Shown piece after piece: positions 57,379 through 64,000 of a DNA stretch of 64,000 nucleotides; position 1 is the first letter of the stretch; the number at the start of each line of letters is the position of its first letter. The notes under the pieces were generated by a model that saw only the letters and a list, made by a program, of their open reading frames with translations, did no database searches and had not been told where the DNA came from. The position numbers and the translations under genes were made by a program. The stretch comes from JAAYCI01 sp031551695. GTDB taxonomy: Bacteria; Bacillota; Clostridia; Oscillospirales; Ruminococcaceae. The stretch covers positions 53,215-117,214 of the forward strand of contig JAVBNG010000009.1 in assembly GCA_031551695.1 (NCBI GenBank). The letters are read 5' to 3'.

Positions 57379-58503
57379 TCACACCACGCTATAACACCCA
57401 ACCACCTCAAAATAGGCGCTGGCGGCGGCCGCCTGCCGCAGGGCCTCGGCGGCGGTTTCGTCCATCACGTTGCACTGCACGTCGGCGAAAAACCGGTACT
57501 CTCCCGCCCCGGCGGGGCGGCTTTCGATGCGCGCAAGGTCAATGCCCGCCGCCATGAAGGGCAGCAACGTTTCGCATAGCGCGCCACTGCGGTGGGCCGT
57601 GGCAAAGGTCACGGTGGTCATGTCGCTGGCGGCGGTGTACTCCGGCGCTTTGCCAATGACCACAAAGCTGGTGCGGTTGGTTTTGGAATCGGCGATGTCC
57701 TCTGCCAAAAGGGCAAGGCCGTTCAGCTGGGCCGCGCGCTTGCTGCCAATGGCGGCGGCGTGGCCGCTTTTATCGTCGGCGGCGGCCTTCGCCGCCACGG
57801 CGGTGTTGGTGCAGGCCGTTTCAGCCCAGCCGTGCTTTTGCAAAAGGCCCCGGCACTGCTTGAAGCCCTCCGGGTGCGAATACACCGTGGTGATGTCATT
57901 TAGCTCCACGCCGGGCTTTGCCATCAGGCATTGCTTGATGGACACCCAGACCCGCCCCACGATGTAGCAGCCGTATTTGCGCAGCAGGTCGTATGTTTCG
58001 CCGATGGCCCCGGTCTGCGAGTTCTCGATGGGCACCACGCCGTAGTCGGCTTTGCCCGCTTTCACGGCGGTGAACACGTCCTCAAAATAATCCACGGCCA
58101 GCTTTTCCGCCTCGGGGAACACCTGGGCCAGCGCTTCTTCGCTCCACGCGCCGGGCACACCCTGGTAAGCGCACACCACGCCGTCCGTTTTCGCCGCCAC
58201 GGGCGGCGGCGGCAGCGGGGCCTCGCTTTTGAACAGCACCCGGCGCTGCCGCTCCCTCGAAAGGGCCATGATGGTGCGCATCAACAGCGACACCTCGCCC
58301 CGCAGGTTTTCCGCCGCCTCGGCGGCCACGCGGTCAATCACGGCCTGCTCCCTCGCCTCGTCGAACACGGAAAGGTTGTTTTCCCGCTTGATGGCGGCAA
58401 TCTCCGCCGCCACGGCCATGCGCTTTTCGAACAGCGGCACCAGTTGCCGGTCTATCATGTCTATTTTCTGCCGTTCTGCCGCCAGCATTTCATTTGCATC
58501 CAT
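57379..58503 (-). CDS. pheA: Chorismate mutase - prephenate dehydratase (P-protein)
   Basis: A 374-residue bifunctional enzyme making phenylpyruvate from chorismate. Residues about 8-90 are an AroQ chorismate mutase (RQKIDMIDRQLVPLFEKRM); about 108-285 are prephenate dehydratase (AYQGVPGAWSEEAL, VVPIENSQTGAIGETYDLL, the catalytic NRTSFVVIG); about 295-374 are the ACT regulatory domain, where the ESR motif (ARIESRPAG) for Phe feedback is intact. GATAGGAGA precedes the ATG. It lies 79 bases after aroF; both are downstream of the Phe leader peptide, so the operon is probably attenuated by charged tRNA-Phe. Confidence 0.95.
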   Translation of the reverse strand: MDANEMLAAERQKIDMIDRQLVPLFEKRMAVAAEIAAIKRENNLSVFDEAREQAVIDRVAAEAAENLRGEVSLLMRTIMALSRERQRRVLFKSEAPLPPPPVAAKTDGVVCAYQGVPGAWSEEALAQVFPEAEKLAVDYFEDVFTAVKAGKADYGVVPIENSQTGAIGETYDLLRKYGCYIVGRVWVSIKQCLMAKPGVELNDITTVYSHPEGFKQCRGLLQKHGWAETACTNTAVAAKAAADDKSGHAAAIGSKRAAQLNGLALLAEDIADSKTNRTSFVVIGKAPEYTAASDMTTVTFATAHRSGALCETLLPFMAAGIDLARIESRPAGAGEYRFFADVQCNVMDETAAEALRQAAAASAYFEVVGCYSVV

Positions 58504-58582
58504 GTTGTGTTTCTCCTATCCGCATTTTACTTTTGTGTTTTTACTAATTTTATCATGGCCGGCATGGCGCGGCGCACCGCCG

Positions 58583-59590
58583 TTAACCTGCCACCGCTTT
58601 GTGCACCGCCGTCACACGCTGCATCAGCGCGTCGAACACGGCGGGCGTCACGCTTTGCTGGCCGTCGCACAGGGCGCGTTCCGGCCGGTTGTGCACCTCG
58701 ATGATCAGCCCATCCGCCCCGGCGGCCGTGGCTGCCAGGGCCATGGGTTCCACAAGGTGCCAGTGGCCCGTGCCGTGGGAAGGGTCCACCACCACGGGCA
58801 GGTGGCTTTTCTTTTGCAGCACCGGCACGGCGGAAAGGTCCAGCGTGTTGCGGGTGGCCGGCTCGAAGGTGCGGATGCCGCGCTCGCACAAAATCACGTT
58901 GGGGTTGCCGTCCATCATCACGTAATCCGCCGCGCACAGCAGCTCGTCGATGGTGCAGCTGGGCCCGCGCTTCAGCATCACCGGCTTGTGCAGGCGGCCA
59001 ACATCGCGCAGCAGCGGGAAGTTCTGCATGTTCCGCGCGCCAATCTGGATGATGTCCACATCTTTTTCAAAGGCGTCCAGATACTCCTGCGACATGATTT
59101 CCGTCACGATGGGCAGGCCCGTTTTTTCGCGGGCAATTTTCATCAGCTCCAGCCCGTCCAGGCCAAGGCCCTGGAAGGAGTAGGGCGACGAGCGCGGTTT
59201 GAACGCGCCGCCGCGCAAAAACGCCGCGCCGGACAGCTTCACATCCCGGGCGATGGAGAGGATCTGCTCTTCGCTCTCCACGCTGCACGGGCCCGCCATC
59301 ACGGCGAAATGCCCGCCGCCAAGCTTATTGCCCGCCACGTTTACCACGCTGTCCTCCGGGTGGAAACGGCGGCCCGCCAGCTTGTACGGTTCCTGCACCT
59401 TCATGGCGCTTTCTACAAAATCCCACCGGGCCACGGCCTCGGTGCTAAGGGCCGACGTGTCGCCCACCAGGCCCAACACGCGCATGCTTTCGCCCTGTAT
59501 TTCGCGCACGCCGATGTTCAGCGCCTGCAAATCTTCGCGCAACATGTCGATGTTTTCGTTTGTCGCCTCGGCCCGTAATACGATTACCAT
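58583..59590 (-). CDS. aroF: 3-deoxy-7-phosphoheptulonate synthase (DAHP synthase, type I-beta)
   Basis: A 335-residue enzyme of the first shikimate-pathway step (PEP + erythrose 4-P). Residues 1-70 are a ferredoxin-like regulatory domain (MVIVLRAEATNENIDMLRED); residues about 90-335 are the TIM barrel: AGPCSVESEEQI, GGAFKPRSSPYSFQGLG, IQIGARNMQNFPLL, VMLKRGPSCTIDELL and VVVDPSHGTGH. The frame is open 59 codons upstream across the attenuator; ATG 59590 after CAGGAGGAC is the start. The regulatory domain suggests feedback control in addition to the attenuator at 59632-59662. Confidence 0.96.
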   Translation of the reverse strand: MVIVLRAEATNENIDMLREDLQALNIGVREIQGESMRVLGLVGDTSALSTEAVARWDFVESAMKVQEPYKLAGRRFHPEDSVVNVAGNKLGGGHFAVMAGPCSVESEEQILSIARDVKLSGAAFLRGGAFKPRSSPYSFQGLGLDGLELMKIAREKTGLPIVTEIMSQEYLDAFEKDVDIIQIGARNMQNFPLLRDVGRLHKPVMLKRGPSCTIDELLCAADYVMMDGNPNVILCERGIRTFEPATRNTLDLSAVPVLQKKSHLPVVVDPSHGTGHWHLVEPMALAATAAGADGLIIEVHNRPERALCDGQQSVTPAVFDALMQRVTAVHKAVAG

Positions 59591-59631
59591 AGTGTCCTCC
59601 TGTGTGTTTTGGGCCCGCCGTTTCCGCAAAC

Positions 59632-59662
59632 AAAAAAGAAGGCCCATGCAAATGAGCCTTCT
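59632..59662 (-). terminator. Attenuator terminator upstream of aroF
   Basis: Minus strand: AGAAGGCTCAT-4-ATGGGCCTTCT followed by T6, one wobble pair. It lies between the leader peptide stop (59691) and aroF. An upstream stem CGCCT/AGGCG (about 59670-59686) could form the competing structure. Confidence 0.82.
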
Positions 59663-59690
59663 CTGTGTTTCCGCCTTTCGGGCAGGCGTA

Positions 59691-59813
59691 TCAGGAAACG
59701 TGCTCACCGCGCATATTCTTTTTCTTTGTAAAGCCAAAAAAGCCGAAGCTAAAAAAGCTGCAGCCAAAGAGAAAAAAGAATGCGGTTGTCAAAAGCATGT
59801 TTGCCGCCTGCAT
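59691..59813 (-). CDS. Phe-rich leader peptide of the aroF-pheA operon
   Basis: A 40-residue peptide starting MQAANMLLTTAFFFLFG and continuing CSFFSFGFFGF, then TKKKNMRGEHVS. Ten of 18 codons in the middle are Phe. It has AAGGAG at 6-base spacing to ATG 59813, a promoter at 59857-59885, and a rho-independent terminator 29 bases after its stop, before aroF and pheA. This is the classic layout of ribosome-mediated attenuation: low charged tRNA-Phe stalls the ribosome in the Phe run and favours an antiterminator. It is unlikely to be a working protein. T-boxes are the more common solution in Firmicutes, so this design is notable. Confidence 0.82.
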   Translation of the reverse strand: MQAANMLLTTAFFFLFGCSFFSFGFFGFTKKKNMRGEHVS

Positions 59814-59856
59814 GGGGCTCTCCTTCAAGCGTACCATTCGAAATGTACTGACATTC

Positions 59857-59885
59857 AGTATATCCCCTGCCGCCGGAAAAAGCAA
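59857..59885 (-). promoter_or_regulatory. Promoter of the Phe leader / aroF-pheA operon
   Basis: Minus strand: -35 TTGCTT (plus 59880-59885), 17-bp spacer, -10 TATACT (59857-59862). The start is about 37 bases before the leader ATG. Confidence 0.7.
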
Positions 59886-59996
59886 GGCCTTTTTGGGGCC
59901 TTACGCCGCAAAAACTGGCAAGGCGCGGCGTTTTGTGCTATCATGAGACGGAATACAAAATCGCGCGGGCAGCCAGCCCGCACTGCGGGAGGACAA

Positions 59997-61418
59997 ATGA
60001 AAACATTGCTCAAAAATGCCACCATCGTCACGGTGGATAGCGACCGCCGGGTGCTGTTCGGCGAGGATTTAACAATAGAAGACGGCCGCATTTCCGCCGT
60101 CGGCGGCAAAGCCCGGGGCGCCGCAAGCGAAACATGTTCCGCCGGCGAAACCTATGACGAAACGGTGGATTGCACCGGCAAAATTTTGTTTCCCGGTTTC
60201 ATCAACACCCACAACCACCTGTTCCAAACCCTGCTGAAGGGCCTTGGCGACGACATGGTGCTGAGCGACTGGCTGCGCACCATGACCTTTCCCGCCGCCA
60301 GCTTTTTAACGCCGGACGACACCTACGTGGGCGCCATGCTGGGCTGCATGGAGGGTATCCACTCTGGCATCACCACCATGCTGGACTATATGTATCCCCA
60401 CCACTGTGAGGGCCTGTCCGACGGCATCGTCACCGCCTATAAGGAGCTTGGCATCCGCGGCATTTTGGGGCGCGGATGCATGGATACCGGCATCGAGTTC
60501 GGCGTGCATCCGGGCATCATGCAAACGCCGGACAAGGTGGAAAAAGACGTCGTTCGCCTGTTCGACGCCTACCACAACACCGAGGACGGCCGCATCAAGG
60601 TGTGGGTGGCCCCTGCGGCGTTGTGGAGCAATTCCGCGGGCCTGCTGAAGACCCTGTACGACATCACGAACCACTATGGTTCCGGCTTCACGGTACACGT
60701 CTCCGAAACCCCGTTTGACCGGGAAAGCACCATGAAACTGCACGGTGCCGCCGGAACGGACTGCCTCGAACACCTTGGCATCGTGGGCCCCAACGTGCTG
60801 ATGGTGCACTGCGTGTACCTGACGGACAAGGATATCCGCCGCGCCAAATATTACGACTTGAAGGTGAGCCACAATGTGGTGAGCAATATGTATCTGTCCA
60901 GCGGCGTTGCGCCCATCCCGAAGCTGCTGAACGCGGGCGTCGCCGTGGGCCTTGGGGTGGACGGCGCCGCCAGCAACAACGGGCAGGATATGATAGAGCT
61001 GATGAAGCTTACCGCCCTGCAGCAAAAGGTGGCCACGCTGGACCCCACCGTCATCACGGCAGAAAAGGTGCTGGAAATGGCCACCATCGACGGCGCGCGG
61101 GCCATTGGGCTGGAGGAGGAGATCGGCTCGCTGGAAGTGGGCAAAAAAGCCGACATCGTTGTGTTTGACCCGTTGGCCAGCCCGAAATCTGTTCCGGTGC
61201 ACAATCCCGTGTCCACCCTCATTTACTCCTCCACCATGAAAAACATCACAGACGTGCTGGTGGACGGCCGCTTTGTGATGCGGAACAGCGTCATCACCGG
61301 CGTAGCCGACGAACGCGCCTTTTTGCAGCGCGCCGGGGCCGCCGCCGACAGCCTTGCCAGCCGGGGCAACATCACAAACCGCGGCACGGGCCACAAGTGG
61401 AAAAGTGTGGCGTTTTAA
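59997..61418 (+). CDS. Amidohydrolase (SAH/8-oxoguanine/chlorohydrolase-like deaminase family)
   Basis: A 473-residue cytosolic metal-dependent deaminase of the ATZ/TRZ/SsnA-type amidohydrolases. Metal ligands: His72 and His74 in NTHNHLF; a later FTVHVSETPFD His; MVHCVYL His; and the GLGVDGAASNNGQD Asp. N- and C-terminal strands (LLKNATIVTVD; ADIVVFDPLAS) form the small beta domain. Family members deaminate purines, pterins, S-adenosylhomocysteine or triazines; the exact substrate cannot be read off. CGGGAGGAC precedes ATG 59997. It is divergent from the aroF-pheA leader promoter. A purine substrate would fit the folate/molybdenum genes, but they lie 38 kb away. Confidence 0.87.
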   Translation: MKTLLKNATIVTVDSDRRVLFGEDLTIEDGRISAVGGKARGAASETCSAGETYDETVDCTGKILFPGFINTHNHLFQTLLKGLGDDMVLSDWLRTMTFPAASFLTPDDTYVGAMLGCMEGIHSGITTMLDYMYPHHCEGLSDGIVTAYKELGIRGILGRGCMDTGIEFGVHPGIMQTPDKVEKDVVRLFDAYHNTEDGRIKVWVAPAALWSNSAGLLKTLYDITNHYGSGFTVHVSETPFDRESTMKLHGAAGTDCLEHLGIVGPNVLMVHCVYLTDKDIRRAKYYDLKVSHNVVSNMYLSSGVAPIPKLLNAGVAVGLGVDGAASNNGQDMIELMKLTALQQKVATLDPTVITAEKVLEMATIDGARAIGLEEEIGSLEVGKKADIVVFDPLASPKSVPVHNPVSTLIYSSTMKNITDVLVDGRFVMRNSVITGVADERAFLQRAGAAADSLASRGNITNRGTGHKWKSVAF

Positions 61419-61475
61419 ACCGCACGACCGTTATCCGCCTCCCACAAGAGCTGGGGCCAAAAGGTTTTGACACCC

Positions 61476-61715
61476 AAAAGGCCGGTGTACTCTGCGGTAC
61501 ACCGGCCCAGTTGTCAAAAAAGGATAGCCCGCGCAGAGTGTCCGGGCACGCAACGGCCATCTACCTTCCGCGCCGTTTCAAGTACAACGAAGAAACGTTG
61601 TTCTTGATCCGCCTTGCGGCTGACGATGACCTTATGCGCACCCGGCCCCTCTGCACTCGTGCGCTCTTTGCCAGCCAAAAGGCCGGTGTACCATGCTTGT
61701 ACACCGGCTTTTTTT
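61476..61715 (-). repeat. Dispersed repeat element, copy D (inverted), between duplicated terminator hairpins
   Basis: Element 61512-61673 (162 bp), read on the minus strand: starts TGGCAAAGAGCGCACGAG, contains TGCGCATAAGG, CATCGTCAGCCGCAAGG, GCGGAAGGTA, GATGGCCGTTGCGT and GCGCGGGCTA, and ends CCTTTTTTGACA. It is flanked by two hairpins with the same arms: AAGGCCGGTGTAC / GTACACCGGCC (61478-61507) and GGCCGGTGTAC / GTACACCGGC plus T7 (61681-61715). It lies between the convergent amidohydrolase and PASTA-protein genes. A further TTTTGACA at about 61466-61473, before the left hairpin, hints at another remnant. Confidence 0.78.
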
Positions 61716-61757
61716 GTGTTTCAGGTTCGTGCGGGAACGCGGCCATGGCCCACAGGC

Positions 61758-63794
61758 TCAGTTGGCGATATTCTTCACTTCGTCGTCCAGCCCGCCGGCC
61801 GGCAAGTACACGTAGATGGTAACGACTGTATCCGATGAAATCTCGCTGCCCGCCGGAGGCGACTTGATGCTCTCGATGGTGCCGTTTTTGTTCACGTCGT
61901 CGTTTGCCACGGTCATGCTGGTGTTATAGCGGATGCCGTGCTCCGTCAGGAAATTCTGCAGGCCGTCCGGCGCTTGGCCCACGTAGCTGCCGATATCCGG
62001 CATTTTGTAGTTATTATAGAAATTTACGATGACATTGGTCTTGCCCGGCGTCACCATTTGGCCCGCCGCGGGGCTGGTGTTGGCCACTGTGCCGTTTTTT
62101 GCCACACTCTTGTCGTTTTCCACGGTGCCCTGGGTAAATTCCAAACCCATGTCCGCCAGCTTCGGCAGCACGTCACCGCTGGTAAGGCCCACAAAGTCCG
62201 GCAGGGCTAAATTCGCCACTTCGCCCGCCACGTAAATTTTCACACGGCCGGTTCCGGCGTCAAGCTCCGTGCCTGCCGCCGGGTCTGTGCTCACCACTTC
62301 GCCCGCTGTATACTGCCCGTCGTTGGAAGCGGTTTCTTCCGAATACAGCAAATCCAGATTCTCCAGCTCGGAAATGGCTTCGGCCTTCGTTTTGCCCACA
62401 AGGTCCGGCACTTTCACCTTCTCCGGCCCACTGCTGATGACCAGCTTGATGGGCGAGCCATCCCACACGGCGCCCGCCTCCGGCACCTGCTCCAAAATTA
62501 CACCCTCGGCAGATGTGCTGGCGCGCTCCTCTGGGTTTGCAAACACAAACTGGCTGTAGGAGGACGAATTCACCACGTCCTGGTACACCCGGCCAAGGAA
62601 GTTCGGCACCGTCACTTCTTCCGAGGAGGACGAGGAGATGCTGGTGGTGTCGGAGGAGGACGAACTGTCGCCCTTGCCGCCGCTGCCCAGCAGGGAAATC
62701 AGCAGCACCACAATCAGCAGCACCGCAATGGCGCCAAGGGCCGCAAGGCCCACGGTAAGCTGCTGCTTCGTCAGGCCCATGGGGCCGGTTTTCTGGCGCA
62801 CGGTCTCGCCCGAAAAGGCAAGGCGTAAATCGGATATGTTCTGGATGCGCTCTGCCGGGGCCACACGCATGGCGCGCACCAGGGCTGAGGACAAAAACTG
62901 CGGAATCTCTTTGTCCACCGCGCGGGCCGGGCTCAAAAGGTCCTGCATCTTGCGCTCGTCGGCGCTCACGGGCTCTTCGCCCGTGAGCATGCGGTACACC
63001 ACGGCGCCGATGGCGTAAACGTCGGTGTAACGGCCTTCAAACTCGCTGGCGGAATATTGCTCCGGCGCGGAATAGCCGGGGTACAGTTTTGGTTTCAGCT
63101 CGCTGCCCTGCTGGCGCAGGGCCAAAGTGGCGTAGCCGCCCAGCTTTGCCGTGCCGCCGCTTTCCAGCACGATGTTCTCTGTGCAAACGCCGCGGTGGAC
63201 GAGGCTGGCCGCGTGCAGCGCCTCCACCCCGTTCATGATGGGCTTCATCAGCGAAAGGACACGCCCGTGCTCCACCGGCGCGTTCAGGCGCTGCAAGTAC
63301 TCGGCAAGGGTGGGGCCTTCCACCTTTTCCAAAACGGCGTAGGCCGTGTTGTTTTCTTCCAGCACGTCTAAAACCTGCACAAGCCCTTCCACCAGGCCCA
63401 TGCGCAAAATGATGCTGTACAGTTCGGCAAAGTCCATCCGCGTGGTTTTAAACAGCACGTCGCAGCCGGGCTTCGCCAGCAACGCCCCGGCGTCGTCCCG
63501 GCTGGAGCACAGCGTCACCGGCATGTACTCCTTGATATTCACACGCTGCAGGGTGTTGCCGTCGATGGCGGAGTACGTCACGCCTTCGCCGTCAAGCTCC
63601 AAATACCGCCCGATGGTGTAACGCCCGCCCAGCACCCAGCCGTTTGGCAGGGCGCCGCCGGGGTTTGTGTTTTCAAAGCGAATGCCGCATTTGGGGCATT
63701 TATCGCTGCCTGCCGGCACACGGCTCATGCAGTTGTCGCAAATTCTATCCAAGATACAAGCAACCGTCCTTTCGTGAGGCAGTCCTGCAATCAT
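61758..63794 (-). CDS. Zinc-ribbon PASTA-repeat membrane protein with a degenerate Ser/Thr kinase domain
   Basis: A 678-residue protein. Order: zinc ribbon CDNCMSRV...CPKCGIRF (19-40); kinase-like domain (about 57-315); one transmembrane helix (about 345-370); Ser-rich linker; four PASTA-type repeats. The ATP Lys (Lys88, VNIKEY) and SAPEQY are present, but HRD is HRG (Gly202) and the DFG segment reads GYA (KLGGYATLA), so both catalytic Asp are absent: a likely pseudokinase. PASTA repeats bind muropeptides or lipid II, so it may be a cell-wall sensor or scaffold. ATG 63794 overlaps the YebC stop (ATGA); a TTG near 63752 after GAAAGGA is an alternative start. Confidence 0.85.
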   Translation of the reverse strand: MIAGLPHERTVACILDRICDNCMSRVPAGSDKCPKCGIRFENTNPGGALPNGWVLGGRYTIGRYLELDGEGVTYSAIDGNTLQRVNIKEYMPVTLCSSRDDAGALLAKPGCDVLFKTTRMDFAELYSIILRMGLVEGLVQVLDVLEENNTAYAVLEKVEGPTLAEYLQRLNAPVEHGRVLSLMKPIMNGVEALHAASLVHRGVCTENIVLESGGTAKLGGYATLALRQQGSELKPKLYPGYSAPEQYSASEFEGRYTDVYAIGAVVYRMLTGEEPVSADERKMQDLLSPARAVDKEIPQFLSSALVRAMRVAPAERIQNISDLRLAFSGETVRQKTGPMGLTKQQLTVGLAALGAIAVLLIVVLLISLLGSGGKGDSSSSSDTTSISSSSSEEVTVPNFLGRVYQDVVNSSSYSQFVFANPEERASTSAEGVILEQVPEAGAVWDGSPIKLVISSGPEKVKVPDLVGKTKAEAISELENLDLLYSEETASNDGQYTAGEVVSTDPAAGTELDAGTGRVKIYVAGEVANLALPDFVGLTSGDVLPKLADMGLEFTQGTVENDKSVAKNGTVANTSPAAGQMVTPGKTNVIVNFYNNYKMPDIGSYVGQAPDGLQNFLTEHGIRYNTSMTVANDDVNKNGTIESIKSPPAGSEISSDTVVTIYVYLPAGGLDDEVKNIAN

Positions 63795-64000
63795 CAGCCG
63801 GGCAGGTCTTCCTCATTTTCCAGGTTGTGCCACACGTTCTGCACGTCGTCGTCTTCTTCCAGCATGTCCAGCAGCTGGCCCATATGTTTCAGGTTGTCGT
63901 CGCCGGAAAGCGCCGTTTGCGTGGCAGGCACAAAGGCCGCCTCCTCCGAAACCACGTTCCAGCCCTTCGCCTCCAGCGCCCTTGCCACATCGTACACCTT
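63794..64000 (-). CDS. YebC/PmpR family protein, C-terminal part (runs off the window end)
   Basis: The visible 68 residues match the C-terminal domain of YebC/PmpR proteins: VARALEAKGWNVVSEEAAF, VPATQTALSGDD and LLDMLEEDDDVQNVWHN, including the acidic DxxDDVQ(N)V(Y/W)HN motif. YebC proteins are cytosolic and have been described as transcription regulators and, more recently, as translation factors for difficult sequences such as polyproline. The N-terminus lies beyond base 64000. The stop overlaps the ATG of the PASTA protein gene. Confidence 0.9.
   Translation of the reverse strand, partial: KVYDVARALEAKGWNVVSEEAAFVPATQTALSGDDNLKHMGQLLDMLEEDDDVQNVWHNLENEEDLPG

Noticed and set aside
59591..59900. 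T-box riboswitch upstream of aroF
   Set aside because: No T-box sequence (AGGGTGGnACCGCG type) is present; the Phe-rich ORF with terminator explains the region better.
61397..61822. 141-codon plus-strand open frame over the repeat at 61.5 kb
   Set aside because: It reads through repeat copy D and both hairpins; the peptide simply translates the repeat, and no start signal is present.

Overview
The window looks like a chromosomal segment of a GC-rich, anaerobic, gut-type Clostridia (Firmicutes), probably Oscillospirales/Ruminococcaceae (Faecalibacterium, Gemmiger or Subdoligranulum type). The evidence is the three Asp23/Gls24-family genes with an AmaP/DUF2273 pair, lipoproteins ending their signal in LAAC followed by GGS-type linkers, a PASTA-kinase-like protein next to a YebC-family gene, shared-ATPase-type sugar ABC genes, strong AGGAGG ribosome binding sites and near-consensus sigma-A promoters. 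The genus is an inference. No prophage, integrase, transposase, rRNA operon or CRISPR array is visible; there is one tRNA (Pro, GGG).

Layout. 1-2.5 kb: envelope-stress block (Asp23-type, AmaP, DUF2273, Asp23-type, and a third Asp23-type gene on the other strand). 2.7-7.5 kb: BMP-type nucleoside/simple-sugar ABC transporter. 8-9.8 kb: pyruvate kinase. 10-12.3 kb: clostripain-like lipoprotein and a small DUF6506-type protein. 12.4-15.3 kb: ferrous iron uptake operon feoA-feoA-feoB-small Cys-rich protein, with a two-dyad operator on its promoter. 15.5-22 kb: an unclassified structured leader RNA, then fhs, fchA, folD (one-carbon units on tetrahydrofolate) and mobA, a MobB-like gene and moeA (molybdenum cofactor). 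22-25.6 kb: small or poorly known genes (55-aa gene with a perfect promoter, Lar-like zinc ribbon protein, acyltransferase, orphan Hpt). 25.7-29.8 kb: ROK-like kinase and a polar amino acid ABC transporter. 30-38 kb: surface/glycan block (galE, sugar nucleotidyltransferase, PIG-L deacetylase, GT2-GtrA, phosphodiester glycosidase, membrane protein). 38-43.8 kb: tRNA-Pro, Ltp-repeat protein, lipase-like protein, asnA, chemoreceptor. 43.9-50 kb: autoregulated TetR-ABC exporter operon, M20 amidohydrolase, VUT transporter, PocR-AraC regulator. 50.3-57.3 kb: sugar ABC transporter with DUF5107 protein, NahK-like sugar kinase and RpiB-type isomerase. 57.4-59.9 kb: aroF-pheA behind a Phe-rich leader peptide and attenuator. 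60-64 kb: amidohydrolase, repeat element, PASTA pseudokinase, YebC.

How genes fit together. fhs, fchA and folD interconvert formate and methylene-THF; FolD lacks the usual cyclohydrolase residues, and FchA is well placed to supply that step. The adjacent molybdenum cofactor genes suggest that this folate module serves, or sits beside, a molybdoenzyme pathway such as purine breakdown; that enzyme is not in the window. The PocR-AraC gene is divergent from the sugar import locus and is its likely regulator.

The least expected items are: (1) a phenylalanine attenuator with 10 Phe codons in an 18-codon stretch upstream of aroF-pheA; (2) a dispersed repeat family (17.5, 29.85, 47.2 and 61.5 kb) with short terminal inverted repeats, whose three complete copies each lie between two copies of the local terminator-like hairpin; (3) a PASTA protein whose kinase domain has lost the catalytic Asp residues; (4) the unclassified fhs leader RNA; (5) a 55-aa gene with its own perfect promoter and terminator.
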